Assembly (NCBI RefSeq): GCF_008808095.1
Contig: NZ_CP023396.1
Location: forward strand, 2,559,501-2,623,500
Length of the DNA: 64,000 nt
Direction of reading: 5' to 3'
From: Pseudoalteromonas ruthenica
GTDB lineage: Bacteria; Pseudomonadota; Gammaproteobacteria; Enterobacterales; Alteromonadaceae
The notes under the pieces are model-generated. The model was not told where the DNA came from. It did no database searches and saw only the letters and a list, made by a program, of their open reading frames with translations. Below are positions 44,371 through 53,996 of this stretch, piece after piece (positions within the stretch are counted from its first letter, which is position 1; the number at the start of each line of letters is the position of its first letter). The translations under genes and the position numbers were made by a program.

Positions 44371-44871
44371 CTACAATACGTGATAACCAAACCAATCCGG
44401 CTTGATTGTTTGCGAGCGTCCGCTTGGGGTTAGGTGAATATGGTATTGGTTATCGAGCAAATCCAAGGCAAAGCAGTCATCCACCTCATGGAGATCATCT
44501 TTATGCTGATGGCTCATGTGCGTTAAATAACGTTGTTTGACTTGCTGTTTGGCTTGCTCGGCGCTGTGTGCAACGGTCAATGTGAAGGCATGTTGCTCAG
44601 CCATTTTATCCGCTTCATAGGCACCTAAGTTCACAAAATACAAACGTTCTGGACGATTTTGCGGCGTGTCGGCAATGGCAATGTGGTAGCCATCAATATC
44701 GTTAACAGCCATATACGAGTCCATATGCACCTTGTCCTTGTCACCGACCCATTGCGCCTTGAGTTTTGAGTAGGTATCGTCAATGGACTCCCCAACCACA
44801 AAGCGTACGTCGTGCATTTCAATATGACAGCCGCGAACACGCCCACCTAAATACACCATAAATAACTGCAT
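44371..44871 (-). CDS. DUF1543 domain protein
   Basis: A 166-aa cytoplasmic protein of the DUF1543 family: the N-terminal segment LFMVYLGGRVRGCHIEMHDV (residues 3-22) and VGESIDDTYSKLKAQWVGD are the family core, and the domain seems duplicated (the second part starts near YFVNLGAYEAD). Function is not known. It stands alone between a small membrane protein (convergent) and the glr-like cluster on the same strand, 75 bp away. Confidence 0.8.
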   Translation of the reverse strand: MQLFMVYLGGRVRGCHIEMHDVRFVVGESIDDTYSKLKAQWVGDKDKVHMDSYMAVNDIDGYHIAIADTPQNRPERLYFVNLGAYEADKMAEQHAFTLTVAHSAEQAKQQVKQRYLTHMSHQHKDDLHEVDDCFALDLLDNQYHIHLTPSGRSQTIKPDWFGYHVL

Positions 44872-44946
44872 TAAATTATTCCATGCGTCTTAAAAGAGTC
44901 AGTATATCTATGAGTTATTGAGATTGTAAGAGCCTTAGAATGGCCC

Positions 44947-46299
44947 TTACTTACTTGCCGATGGCGCGAACTGCTCAGCGTCAATATCGTGCTTTTTAAT
45001 CAACTTATAAAAGTCACTGCGGTTACGCTTGGCGAGTTTAGCGGCTTGGGCGACATTGCCATCCACCATTTTCAAAACGCGAATCAAATACTCACGCTCG
45101 AATTGCTTTTTCGCTTCATTAAGGGCGATGGGTGAGCTCGACTCCATCTCACATTGCAGCGCTAGCGCCACTTGCTTCGCACTGATAAGCTCGCTAGGGC
45201 TAAGCGCCACAACTTGCTCCACCACATTTTGCAACTGACGAATATTACCGGGCCAATCATGGCGCAGTAACAAGTCCATAGCATCGTCACTGAAGCGTTT
45301 CACCGCCTGCTCTTGGCGCGCCGCAATTTGCTCACAAAAGTAATGTGCCAACAGCGAGATATCTTCGCGACGCTCATTTAACGCCGGTAGGCGCAGGTTG
45401 ACGACATTTAAGCGGTAATACAAATCTTCACGGAAGGTATTTTCACTAATGGCCGTGGGTAGGTCTTTGTGGGTTGCCGACACCACCCGCACATTAACGG
45501 GGATTTCTTCGCTATGACCTACCGGGCGAATCGTTTTCTCTTGCAGCACCCGCAATAGCTTCACCTGCAGATTCAAAGGCATATCGCCAATTTCATCGAG
45601 AAATAAGGTGCCTCCCTCGGCCTGTGAGAATAACCCCACATGGTCCGTTGTGGCCCCGGTAAAAGCCCCTTTTTTATGACCAAACAGCTGTGATTCCAAC
45701 AACTCTGCGGGCACCGCACCACAGTTGATGGCGACAAAAGGTCCATCACTGACATTGCTATTTTCATGCACTGCTTTGGCCAATAACTCTTTACCCGTAC
45801 CACTGGCCCCAGAGATCAGCACATTCACATCAGCGGCGCCAACCATTCGCACCTGCTCTAACAGGTGATGCATGGTGGCACTGCGAGTAACGATACCATG
45901 ATGGTTACTTTGCTGACCTTGGCTATGACCGTGCAGGCGCACCGCTTTAGCTAGGGTATCGATTAACTCGTCTTTATCTATGGGTTTAGTCAAAAAGGCA
46001 AACACGCCCTGCTTGGTAGCCTTCACCGCATCAGGAATAGAGCCATGTGCGGTCATCATCACCACCGGCATGGTCGGGTAAAGTTGCTGCACTTGTTCGG
46101 CGAGTTGCATGCCATCGATATCATCCATGCGCAAGTCGGTAAGAAGCACATCAAAGTGCTGTTGTTGCAGCTCGCTTAAGGCATCACTGGCACAATTCGC
46201 GGTGCTAACCTCATAGTTATTGGCTAACAGGCGAATGGTGAGTAACTTCAGTAGGCTTTCATCATCATCCACTAATAAAACTTTGGACTTAGTACTCAT
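44947..46299 (-). CDS. glrR: Sigma54-dependent response regulator GlrR/QseF-like
   Basis: A 450-aa NtrC-family activator. Receiver domain with phospho-Asp in [13 protein letters not shown] (near 55), AAA+ sigma54-activation domain with Walker [15 protein letters not shown] loop ([14 protein letters not shown]) that contacts sigma54, and Walker [10 protein letters not shown], then a C-terminal Fis-type HTH ([20 protein letters not shown]). ATG 46299 with GGAG 7 nt upstream is preferred to GTG 46305. Together with the upstream lipoprotein and kinase genes it repeats the E. coli glrK-glrG(qseG)-glrR order, a cell-envelope/amino-sugar control system that activates glmY there. Targets here are unknown. 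Confidence 0.9.
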   Translation of the reverse strand: MSTKSKVLLVDDDESLLKLLTIRLLANNYEVSTANCASDALSELQQQHFDVLLTDLRMDDIDGMQLAEQVQQLYPTMPVVMMTAHGSIPDAVKATKQGVFAFLTKPIDKDELIDTLAKAVRLHGHSQGQQSNHHGIVTRSATMHHLLEQVRMVGAADVNVLISGASGTGKELLAKAVHENSNVSDGPFVAINCGAVPAELLESQLFGHKKGAFTGATTDHVGLFSQAEGGTLFLDEIGDMPLNLQVKLLRVLQEKTIRPVGHSEEIPVNVRVVSATHKDLPTAISENTFREDLYYRLNVVNLRLPALNERREDISLLAHYFCEQIAARQEQAVKRFSDDAMDLLLRHDWPGNIRQLQNVVEQVVALSPSELISAKQVALALQCEMESSSPIALNEAKKQFEREYLIRVLKMVDGNVAQAAKLAKRNRSDFYKLIKKHDIDAEQFAPSASK

Positions 46300-46861
46300 T
46301 GTCACTCTCCTGCTGGGTACTGCGCTGCAATAGCTGTTGCTCTATTGCGGCAAGCGAAGACAAGGTTTTTTGCATGCGCGCTTTCATTTGCGCTTGCTCT
46401 TGCTTTTGCGCTTGTAACTCCTGGCGCATCTGCGCATTGGCGATAAGTTGCTGTTTCAGCAACCAGAAGTAGCGAGCGCTAGATTCAGGCCAGTAATACT
46501 GGGCACTCACGACTTCGAGTTCAGCCAACATTTCTTGTGGCTGCGTTTGCCCTCGCAAGCATAAGCGCGCAAAAAATTGTTTCAGTTGCGGCTCGGCAAT
46601 GAAAGTTTCATCGTTATCCTGCGCCGTGGCGGCAAAACCACCACACTGCTGTGCATGCCATTGCACTAGCTGTTGTGCGCTGGGGTAAGATGGCGGCTGT
46701 TTTGGACGCGGTTTCGGGTTGGGCGTACCGACCACCACTGTTGTTGGCGCTTTGGGTTGTTCAACCACAGTTGCACTGGGTTCTGCGCTCCCTAGCAACT
46801 GACAGCCGGCACTTAGCATGCTGATCATACCAAGGCTCACCAAGGCGACAAACTTATTCAT
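46289..46861 (-). CDS. QseG/GlrG-like outer-membrane lipoprotein
   Basis: A 190-aa lipoprotein: start ATG 46861 (MNKFVALVSLGMISMLSAGC) with GGAG upstream and lipobox LSAGC giving a lipidated Cys. The body is helical and Gln-rich (QALQ-type, RQELQAQKQEQAQMKARMQK near 150), consistent with the coiled periplasmic QseG. In E. coli QseG sits between the kinase and regulator genes and activates the kinase QseE/GlrK. Position and length support the same role; sequence identity is low. Upstream in-frame ATGs at 46900 and 46873 are less likely. It overlaps the kinase's end closely and glrR's start by 11 bp. Confidence 0.8.
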   Translation of the reverse strand: MNKFVALVSLGMISMLSAGCQLLGSAEPSATVVEQPKAPTTVVVGTPNPKPRPKQPPSYPSAQQLVQWHAQQCGGFAATAQDNDETFIAEPQLKQFFARLCLRGQTQPQEMLAELEVVSAQYYWPESSARYFWLLKQQLIANAQMRQELQAQKQEQAQMKARMQKTLSSLAAIEQQLLQRSTQQESDNEY

Positions 46862-46872
46862 AATGAACTCCA

Positions 46873-48288
46873 TTACTGATTGAAATGCAGCGTAAAGCAA
46901 CTGCCCTTAGGGGAAACTGAATGAATATTAATATCACCGTTGAGTTGGTCAACACATTCTTTAACTATCGACAAACCTAACCCACTGCCCTGCAAGCGAC
47001 TAGACTTGCCCGCTTTGCCTTGGAAGAAAGCGTCAAACAGACGTTCTTGCTCAGCCTTAGAAATTCCAGGCCCTTGGTCGCATACTTTTAATTCAACCTC
47101 AGACTTACTTTGACTAATCGCGACGGTGATGGTGGCACCCGGTGGAGAAAACTTAATGGCGTTCGAGAGTAGCTGCACCAAAATCATTTGTACCAATTCG
47201 CCATCAAGGCGCAGCATAGCGAGTTTTTTATCACACTGCCAATTTACCTTCTGCTGCGCTAACGCTAAGCGATCAGCGAAATGCTCTAACACTTGGTGTT
47301 TTAAGTCAGCAAGATCACACGGGCGCGGATTGGCGGTGCGTGAGCGAATAGCGTTATAATTGAGCAAACTTTGAATCATCGCTCTTAGTCGTTCGGTGCT
47401 TTGGCTGATCAGCTCCAGCACATCCTGCTGTTGCTCGTTAATGGGCCCAACGACTTGCTCGCTAAGCAGATCACAGCCTTCCACCATTGATGCCAGGGGG
47501 GTTTTTAATTCATGGGTAACATGGCGTAAGAACGTATCCTTTTGCTGCTCTAACGCTTGTAGTTGCTGCTGCATCCAATGCAGCTTCTGCCCCAGCTCTC
47601 TTAATTCTTTGGCACCCGTGAGCTTAATATCAACATCCCAATCACCTTTGCCTAAGCGCCCAATCACCCGTGAAAGGTAGCTGAGTCGGCTGCTAATACG
47701 CCATAGATACCCGCCACCAAAAAGCAACACAATAGGCACCAAGGCCACCAGCCAATGGATAAAGCTTTGTTGTAAATCAGCCAGAGCTTGCTGCGCATGC
47801 GTCACTTGCTTTTTAGTGTGTTCGTGCAGCCACTGACCATGGGTATTAATCTGCTGGCGTAAAGGAACAAACAATTGTGCGTTTTGCGTTTGGCTATTAC
47901 GCAATTCATCGCGGGTAGCGCTAAAGGTGGCATACAGCTCTTGCCAACGGCTTTGTTCACTGAATACATCAGCGGCACTGATTTGGCTATCCAGCATCGT
48001 ATCTGCTTTTTGCCATTGCTGTGCTACCGCTTCACTTAACTGCTCACTTTGCAGTACCCAATTTTGCAGGGTTGCACGCTCCAGAGACTGAAAAAGTTGT
48101 TTAAATTCATTGAATTGCTCATTTTTTTGATAACTACTCAGAACCATTTGCTGAGTATTCACCATGTGCTTATCAAGGGCCTGCAAGAACACCACCACGA
48201 CTAAAGCCAGTGGCACCAACAGAATGGCTACGCCAATAAAAAATTGTGCAAATAGATTGGGCCGCCAACGCCATAACTGTTTTATCAA
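46873..48288 (-). CDS. glrK: Sensor histidine kinase GlrK/QseE-like
   Basis: A 471-aa inner-membrane kinase. TM1 is about 13-32, a helical periplasmic domain of ~140 residues follows, TM2 is near 180-197 (FIHWLVALVPIVLLFGGGYL), then HAMP, the H-box HVTHELKTPLASMVEG (near 260) and an ATPase domain with N-box LLSNAIKFSPPG and G-box GSGLGLSIVKE. Gene order kinase-lipoprotein-sigma54 regulator is that of E. coli glrK-glrG-glrR. The stop lies 11 bp before the lipoprotein start. Divergent from the EF-hand gene across a 252-bp intergenic region that carries a long inverted repeat. Confidence 0.88.
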   Translation of the reverse strand: MIKQLWRWRPNLFAQFFIGVAILLVPLALVVVVFLQALDKHMVNTQQMVLSSYQKNEQFNEFKQLFQSLERATLQNWVLQSEQLSEAVAQQWQKADTMLDSQISAADVFSEQSRWQELYATFSATRDELRNSQTQNAQLFVPLRQQINTHGQWLHEHTKKQVTHAQQALADLQQSFIHWLVALVPIVLLFGGGYLWRISSRLSYLSRVIGRLGKGDWDVDIKLTGAKELRELGQKLHWMQQQLQALEQQKDTFLRHVTHELKTPLASMVEGCDLLSEQVVGPINEQQQDVLELISQSTERLRAMIQSLLNYNAIRSRTANPRPCDLADLKHQVLEHFADRLALAQQKVNWQCDKKLAMLRLDGELVQMILVQLLSNAIKFSPPGATITVAISQSKSEVELKVCDQGPGISKAEQERLFDAFFQGKAGKSSRLQGSGLGLSIVKECVDQLNGDINIHSVSPKGSCFTLHFNQ

Positions 48289-48426
48289 CTTGCCTCCTGT
48301 TGCAAATTTGCGAATCCGTAAACCTTTGAAATATATATAAATTTAAAAATTAACGCGCCACCTGTTGCTATTTGGCAACAACTTTACCTAACTACCCTCA
48401 TGACCAACGTACTAACCCTATGAATT

Positions 48427-48461
48427 TTAACAAGAACAAAAACTGGCATTGTTCTTGTTAA
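48427..48461. repeat. Perfect 13-bp inverted repeat in the glrK/EF-hand intergenic region
   Basis: TTAACAAGAACAA (48427-48439) and TTGTTCTTGTTAA (48449-48461) are exact complements separated by 9 nt. No T-run follows on either side and the flanks are not coding, so it fits an operator or a regulatory hairpin rather than a terminator. It lies 80 bp before the first EF-hand gene and 139 bp before glrK. A shorter repeat TGTTGC/GCAACA lies about 55 bp to its left. Confidence 0.75.
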
Positions 48462-48540
48462 TGCTGCGCGGGTATGACTTTGCCATGATAAATCGGTTAT
48501 ACCTGCTTTTGAATTAAGCCACTATGAATTGGAGGATGCA

Positions 48541-48777
48541 GTGCGACGTTTAAGTGTTTTCGTTGCTTTTCTCACGGTGATAACAGTCACTTTTGCAAAA
48601 AGCCAGGTTTCATTTCAACATTTAGATAGTGATCATAATCACTCTATTTCGTATTTGGAAGCGCAGCAGCTTGATGGTTTAGCGCCTGTCTTTTCTGATC
48701 TCGACCGTAATCGAGATAACACACTCAGTGCCGATGAATTTGCTCGGTTCAGGCAACAACAATTAACACCCAGTTAG
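48541..48777 (+). CDS. Small exported EF-hand protein (first of two)
   Basis: A 78-aa protein with a signal peptide (about 1-20) and two Ca2+-binding EF loops: DSDHNHSISYLE and DRNRDNTLSADE, both with acidic/Asn ligands at positions 1, 3, 5 and Glu at 12. Start GTG 48541 has a perfect GGAGG 5 nt upstream; the TTG 48529 reading is rejected. Periplasmic or secreted calmodulin-like protein of unknown target. It is followed within ~100 bp by a second EF-hand gene, and precedes a lipoprotein and a two-component pair. Confidence 0.8.
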   Translation: MRRLSVFVAFLTVITVTFAKSQVSFQHLDSDHNHSISYLEAQQLDGLAPVFSDLDRNRDNTLSADEFARFRQQQLTPS

Positions 48778-48882
48778 GACTTAATCGCACTAATCGAGCC
48801 ATTAATCTTATTCTGGTTGGCGTGTGAAAATCGATTCGTTAGGCTAACAATATAAGTGCGTAGTCGCGCGCAAGGAACTCAT

Positions 48883-49116
48883 ATGAAAGTAATAGTCACT
48901 GTATTTATCTCATTAATTGCTCTAAGTTCTCTGAGCACTGCCCACGCTGGGAGTGTGGAGTCGCGCTTTAAAGAACTCGATCGCAACCGCGATGGTGCCA
49001 TTAGTAAATCAGAAGCCGCTCAAGAACCCGCGTTATGGTCACGCTTTAGCAGCTATGATCAGGACAAAGATGGCAAGCTGTCACTACGTGAATTCAGTAA
49101 TTACGCCCGCCAGTAA
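48883..49116 (+). CDS. Small exported EF-hand protein (second of two)
   Basis: A 77-aa protein with a signal peptide (MKVIVTVFISLIALSSLSTA) and two canonical EF loops (DRNRDGAISKSE and DQDKDGKLSLRE). Start ATG 48883 has AAGGAA upstream; the longer reading from 48856 adds 9 residues without reason. Together with its neighbour it looks like a tandem duplication that has diverged. Binding of Ca2+ is inferred from the complete loop ligands. Role unknown. Confidence 0.82.
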   Translation: MKVIVTVFISLIALSSLSTAHAGSVESRFKELDRNRDGAISKSEAAQEPALWSRFSSYDQDKDGKLSLREFSNYARQ

Positions 49117-49225
49117 CGACCCCTCTTTTTAAAAGTTCATTATACAGTTATGACTTTTGACACATGCGTGTCATTCCTTGATGGATAAACTTGGGCATAC
49201 ACCCATTGCCATTAAGGATAAAACG

Positions 49226-49894
49226 ATGAAGTCACACTGGTTATTGTTAACGACCGCCGCACTGTTTCTGAGCGCCTGCTCATCGGATGATTTAGAGGAA
49301 GAGCTGGAAACCATTAATTTTGGCAGTGATTATTATAAAAATGATTACTACCTGCTTAATGCCACTGACTACGAGCTGGATTACCACATCGCCAACACCC
49401 AACTTAACGGTGATGAACGCGACGTGGCAGATGATGATTATTACCTCGCTACCCTAGCAAAAGATGCGCAGCAATATGCCATTACTCACGAGAGTAATGC
49501 CAACAGAAAGCTCTCCCTTTATGTTGCAGCAAGAAACGTATTTGGCCCAGTAGCGCAAAAGAAAGTGGAAGTGGAATATGATCACGCATACCACGTTGTC
49601 GCCTGGCAAAACGCTGCTCAGATAAACATAAGCCTTATAGAGCAGCAACAAGATAACCAAGACAACGCCTACGCTCTACGTATCTTTGCTGCCGAGCCAA
49701 TTCAGGTTAGCATTAAGGGACACGCTTTTAGCCTAGATGCAGGTGAGCTAAGTGCTTTTGTGCATGGCAGTGATTGCGATTCTGACGTAAAAATAGCGCA
49801 AAAAAATGTCGACCTATGTACTATCTCGTTCAATCGCTCATACTTACTTGTGGCTAACCAACAAGGCTTAAAAGCTTTATATACCGAGCAGTAA
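49226..49894 (+). CDS. Hypothetical lipoprotein
   Basis: A 222-aa lipoprotein with signal peptide and lipobox LSAC (MKSHWLLLTTAALFLSACSS). ATG 49226 has AAGGA upstream; an earlier in-frame ATG at 49157 is disfavoured. The body has beta-rich repeats with Tyr and Asp (DYYLLNATDYELDYH) and a Cys pair near the C-terminus (SDCDSDV, VDLC). Family not recognised. The region before the downstream kinase (18 bp) suggests it shares the operon, possibly as a sensor-associated periplasmic protein. Confidence 0.6.
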   Translation: MKSHWLLLTTAALFLSACSSDDLEEELETINFGSDYYKNDYYLLNATDYELDYHIANTQLNGDERDVADDDYYLATLAKDAQQYAITHESNANRKLSLYVAARNVFGPVAQKKVEVEYDHAYHVVAWQNAAQINISLIEQQQDNQDNAYALRIFAAEPIQVSIKGHAFSLDAGELSAFVHGSDCDSDVKIAQKNVDLCTISFNRSYLLVANQQGLKALYTEQ

Positions 49895-49912
49895 ACGCAT
49901 GGACGCAACAAC

Positions 49913-51064
49913 ATGAAGGCATGGCAAAGTAACCACTTTATAGCGAATTGGACTGGCTCTGTTCTAGTACTATTCACCTGCGCCATCGTCGCTGGTTTTG
50001 TATTTTACTCGCTGCATCATCAACAAGATGTACTGCGCTTCAACTTGCCTTACCCAGATGTGTTCGTCGCTGCTGTGTTCACTGGTTTTGTCATGTTGCA
50101 CTTGTTGCGTACTACGGGCCCACAGAGAACTTTTCGATCCCAGAAAATATTGGCCACAGCACAATTTAGTCTGTTGCTGATACTACTGCTTTGGATAAAA
50201 AGTGGTCTCATTTTAATCCTCTCTGTGGTGTATGTAGCAAGCCTTGTCTATCTGGCGCCGCTAATAGTGTGCTTAGCTTTGGCACTGGTTATGCCTTTAG
50301 CCTATTTTGCCACCACGCCCACCTCCTACGACCTCGTGAATACTCTCTTATTCATCGCTTATCACTTGTTTGCTCTGCGCTTATCCTACGCCTTACTTGA
50401 TGAGCGCCGAGCCAACGAGCGCAATAAGGCCCTACTCCAAGAGCTCAGTGCCACCCAGGTTTTACTGCAAGATACCGCCAAGCGCGATGAACGCCTGCGC
50501 ATCGCTAGAGACATCCACGACTCGTTAGGACATGGCCTAACGGCGTTAAATTTACAACTGGAACTGGCCCAACAACTCAGCCACTCAGCGCAACCTCCTT
50601 TGGCGCAGTGCAAACATATAATCACTGATTTACTGGCGCATACGCGCGATACGGTGAGTACTCTAAGGGCGTTCGATAATATTGATCTCAAGCAGGCGCT
50701 AACAACACTGATTGCAGATACTGTTCACCCTGTTATCCAGCTGCATTACAGTGAGCGTGTAAAAGTGCGTGATGCGCGAATCGCCGAGTTGCTGTTTCGT
50801 GCCACCCAAGAAGCGCTTACTAACGTGCGCAAACATGCGTACGCTACGCGCTGTGATATTTCCTTGTGGCGTCAGCAACAGTGGTTACTTTGGCGCGTTG
50901 AGGACGACGGTATGGGTATTAGCCACCATCAATGGGGGAACGGGCTCAAGGGGATGCAAGAGCGTGTGATGCAACTTGACGGCGAGCTGACTGTGACTTC
51001 GCTCGCGACCGGCACGCGCCTGGATATCGCGCTTCCGTTAGGTGCGGAGGCTGATAGTGATTAA
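49913..51064 (+). CDS. NarL-type sensor histidine kinase (HisKA_3, DesK-like)
   Basis: A 383-aa membrane kinase with about five to six TM segments in the first 170 residues and no large periplasmic loop. The phosphoacceptor motif is RDERLRIARDIHDSLGHGLT (His near 202), the HisKA_3 family mark; the ATPase domain has EALTNVRKHAYAT and VEDDGMGI with GNGLKGMQERV. It overlaps its partner regulator by 8 bp (GTGATTAA). Multi-TM sensors of this type often sense membrane state; the signal here is unknown. Confidence 0.88.
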   Translation: MKAWQSNHFIANWTGSVLVLFTCAIVAGFVFYSLHHQQDVLRFNLPYPDVFVAAVFTGFVMLHLLRTTGPQRTFRSQKILATAQFSLLLILLLWIKSGLILILSVVYVASLVYLAPLIVCLALALVMPLAYFATTPTSYDLVNTLLFIAYHLFALRLSYALLDERRANERNKALLQELSATQVLLQDTAKRDERLRIARDIHDSLGHGLTALNLQLELAQQLSHSAQPPLAQCKHIITDLLAHTRDTVSTLRAFDNIDLKQALTTLIADTVHPVIQLHYSERVKVRDARIAELLFRATQEALTNVRKHAYATRCDISLWRQQQWLLWRVEDDGMGISHHQWGNGLKGMQERVMQLDGELTVTSLATGTRLDIALPLGAEADSD

Positions 51065-51701
51065 AGTGGCAGTGGTCGATGATCAAAATTTGGTGCTTGA
51101 GGGATTATGTAGCTTATTAGCACTGCATCCTGATTTGCAGGTAAGCGCACAACGCAACCACGCAGAGCATATAGTTACTTGGCTCACGGCCAACCCGATC
51201 GATGTCTTGGTGTTAGATGTTCGTATGCCAACAGTCAGTGGTATTGACGCATTGCGTGAGATCCGCAATGCCAAGCTCCCTGTTGCTGTCATGCTACTTT
51301 CGACCTTTGACGAGCATGATTTAGTACTCAAAAGCATTCGCCTTGGTGCTGATGGCTATCTACGTAAAGATATTTCCTTTGCGGTGCTCACCGATGCCAT
51401 CATCGCGCTCAGCCAAGGACAACGCTGGTTACAACCGGCGGTAACACAAACTATCGCCTGTCACGCCTCACGCCCGAATAATCCCCCGCTGTATGAATTT
51501 ACCCAATACGAAACACTCAGTCTCAGTGAGCTGGAAATCCTCCGCTTGGTGGCTGCTGGATTCTCTAACGCCGAGATTGCCGAGGCGCTGCATAAATCCG
51601 CAGGCACAGTGCGCAATCAGGTCTCTGCTATTTTAGCCAAGCTGATGGTGCGCGATCGTACCCGCGCTGTGTTGCGAGGCATCGAGCTGGGTCTGATTTA
51701 A
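51057..51701 (+). CDS. NarL/FixJ-family response regulator
   Basis: A 214-aa regulator. Start GTG 51057 has GGAGG 6 nt upstream and overlaps the kinase stop; the track-like longer reading from 51042 is disfavoured. Receiver domain: VVDDQN with Asp pair, VLVLDVRMP with phospho-Asp, LSTFDE and RKDIS. The C-terminal LuxR-type HTH reads LSELEILRLVAAGFSNAEIA and RNQVSAILAKLMVRDRT. Partner of the upstream kinase. Targets unknown; the adjacent lipoprotein and EF-hand genes are candidates by position. Confidence 0.9.
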   Translation: MIKVAVVDDQNLVLEGLCSLLALHPDLQVSAQRNHAEHIVTWLTANPIDVLVLDVRMPTVSGIDALREIRNAKLPVAVMLLSTFDEHDLVLKSIRLGADGYLRKDISFAVLTDAIIALSQGQRWLQPAVTQTIACHASRPNNPPLYEFTQYETLSLSELEILRLVAAGFSNAEIAEALHKSAGTVRNQVSAILAKLMVRDRTRAVLRGIELGLI

Positions 51702-51830
51702 ACGATGGCGCCAAGGTGTAGGCTAATTACAACTTGCACTCCCCAATTACTGCGAATAACCAGAAGAAGCGGGAAAATTTTATAACCCGCTTGCAGCTTT
51801 TACCGAGTCAGCAGCCGCGCACATGTGTCG

Positions 51831-52793
51831 CTATTCACTGTCCTGACCCGGTTTTTCATCCTGGCCTCGTTGCTTATGCGCCCCTTCTTCTGGTGACTGT
51901 GACGGCAACATCTGCACCAGCTTTTCACCGCCTTTGATACCAAAATCCAAGGTGCGAATAGGAAATGGAATAGTCACATCCACACTGTCGAGCGCCTTTT
52001 TAACGGTAATGTAGGCTTGATTGCGGATTTCCATGTAACCTGGGTCATCATTTGGGTAGGCTATCCAGAACCAAACCAGCAGATTGATAGCGCTATCACC
52101 AAAGCCATCGGCGTAAACGGCGGTATCCTCTTTACGAATAACAAAGTCGAGGTTATTGATGTGCTCGACAATGGCTTTTTCTGCTGCTTCGATATCATCG
52201 CCATAAGAAATACCGACCGGCACTTCGATACGGCGGGTACCGAGATAGTTGTAGTTAGTGAGAATATTGCGAAACAGAATCTTGTTGGGAATAATGATCA
52301 ACTGACCGTAAAAGTTCTCTACTAACGTATTGCGCAGATTAATTGATTTTACGGTGCCAAACACATCGCCACTTTCGATTACATCGCCGGGTCTAAAGGG
52401 TTTACGAATACCCATGGCGACACCGGCAATCAAGTTCTCGGTCATATCTTGAAAGGCAAAACCGATAGCCAAACCGACAATCCCCGCACCCGCGAGCAAT
52501 GAAGTGACAGTGCCTTTTAACCCTAAGAAATCTAGGGCGATAAACACCCCGAGCGTGAGAATCAAAATCTTCACGATCGAGGTCATTAAACCTGCAATCT
52601 GCTCGGAGTCCAAAGAGCGTTTTAATACTTTGCTAATGATTGAGCCTAGCACCCGCGCCAACAGCGCAAAGACGATAGTAATGACAATCGCCACCACTAA
52701 GTTAGGAATATGACTGATTGCGGTCTCTAGCCAACCACCGAGTTTTTCTTCAATGAGTTTTTGTGCTTTTTCGACATTGAAATTAGCGAACAT
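51831..52793 (-). CDS. Mechanosensitive channel of small conductance, MscS family
   Basis: A 320-aa inner-membrane channel that opens on membrane tension during osmotic down-shock. Three TM helices in the first ~130 residues, with the pore-lining TM3 reading GLAIGFAFQDMTENLIAGVA (Gly/Ala packing as in MscS), then the beta domain (GDVFGTVKSINLRNT, IIPNKILF) and the alpha/beta domain. The charged tail (SPEEGAHKQRGQDEKPGQDSE in part) is an extension. ATG 52793 with GGAG upstream is preferred to 52805. Transcribed alone. This is the second MscS-like gene in the window after the short one at 33.4 kb. Confidence 0.9.
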   Translation of the reverse strand: MFANFNVEKAQKLIEEKLGGWLETAISHIPNLVVAIVITIVFALLARVLGSIISKVLKRSLDSEQIAGLMTSIVKILILTLGVFIALDFLGLKGTVTSLLAGAGIVGLAIGFAFQDMTENLIAGVAMGIRKPFRPGDVIESGDVFGTVKSINLRNTLVENFYGQLIIIPNKILFRNILTNYNYLGTRRIEVPVGISYGDDIEAAEKAIVEHINNLDFVIRKEDTAVYADGFGDSAINLLVWFWIAYPNDDPGYMEIRNQAYITVKKALDSVDVTIPFPIRTLDFGIKGGEKLVQMLPSQSPEEGAHKQRGQDEKPGQDSE

Positions 52794-52934
52794 GCAATGC
52801 TCCATTCATGCGCATAAGTAGATAAAGCGTAAATGATGCAAGATAGCTGCCATATTAGTGGGGAAGATGACTGGGGAAGGGTTTGCGGGCTCTCATCCTC
52901 ACCTTCAAAGAGAACAGCAGAGCCCTATGTGGAA

Positions 52935-53714
52935 TTAACTTTGTTCGTCGCGCAAAAACACCGGTTCGTTGTCTTTTTTCGTCGCTTCAGCGCTGAAATA
53001 GTACCCCGCGCTATCAAAACGTTGTAAAGCCGATAACGAGTCCACTTGGTTTTCGATAATATAACGCGCCATCATCCCTCGCGCTTTTTTAGCATAAAAA
53101 CTGATGACCTTGTATTGGCCGTTCTTACAGTCTTTGAATACAGGCGTAACAATCGCCCCGTCGAGTGCTTTTTTGTCCACCGCTTTGAAATATTCATTCG
53201 AAGCCAAGTTAACCAACGTGGATGTGCCCGCCTGCGCCATGGCTTCATTTAATTTTTTGGCGATAACCTCTGCCCAAAATTGATATAAATTTGTGCCTCG
53301 GGGGTTATTTAATTTGGTGCCCATTTCTAAGCGGTAAGCCTGCATCAGATCCAGTGGTTTTAACACCCCGTAAAGGCCAGAGAGAATGCGTAGATGCTGC
53401 TGCGCATAGGCTAAGGCTTTATCCTCTAAGCTTGATGCATCAAGGCCTGTGTAAACATCGCCATTAAATGCAAACACCGCTTGTTTTGCATTCTCAGGGG
53501 TAAATGGCTGCGACCACTCACTAAAGCGTGCGGCATTGAGCCCCGCTAGCTTATCACTAATCTTCATGAGGCTGCCAAGCTGCTGCGGCGAAAGCTCGCG
53601 ACACACCTCGATCAGCTCTTCACTGTGGCTCAGCAGCTCTGACTGCGTGTAGTCCTGCGTTGGCGCAGGCGTATCGTAATCAAGATTCTTTGCTGGAGAT
53701 ATAACAGTAATCAT
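52935..53714 (-). CDS. yaaA: Peroxide stress protein YaaA (DUF328)
   Basis: A 259-aa cytoplasmic protein of the YaaA family, which limits free iron and protects DNA during H2O2 stress in E. coli. The start [20 protein letters not shown] and the segment [34 protein letters not shown] and SAGYYFS are the family landmarks. Normal length. In E. coli yaaA lies near talB and thrABC; here tal and the thr operon are also within 7 kb, so the neighbourhood is partly kept. Confidence 0.94.
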   Translation of the reverse strand: MITVISPAKNLDYDTPAPTQDYTQSELLSHSEELIEVCRELSPQQLGSLMKISDKLAGLNAARFSEWSQPFTPENAKQAVFAFNGDVYTGLDASSLEDKALAYAQQHLRILSGLYGVLKPLDLMQAYRLEMGTKLNNPRGTNLYQFWAEVIAKKLNEAMAQAGTSTLVNLASNEYFKAVDKKALDGAIVTPVFKDCKNGQYKVISFYAKKARGMMARYIIENQVDSLSALQRFDSAGYYFSAEATKKDNEPVFLRDEQS

Positions 53715-53996
53715 AATTGCAGTTGACTTGCCTAGTAATTAGTGTCAATTTCAACATTAAATAAAGCAAAAATCACGCTTTATTCAAAAATCGACCTTTC
53801 TACCTGCAAGTTCACTTGTACGGTGCGCGTCGGTTCCATGCGCGCTAGCCAATAGCGACATCAATGCACGGACAATTGACCTCCCTTTGGTTGTCACTTA
53901 GGTGCAACATAAACGAAATAACCTATGTATGTTTGTCTGGCGTTTTCAAGCAACAGGCAAGCTCAGCAGATTTTATGCTTGGAATGAGGAAAGCAC

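Noticed and set aside
48446..48462. Possible sigma54 site (TGGCAT...TTGTT) before the EF-hand gene
   Set aside because: The -12 element is GT instead of GC, and the match is part of the long inverted repeat.
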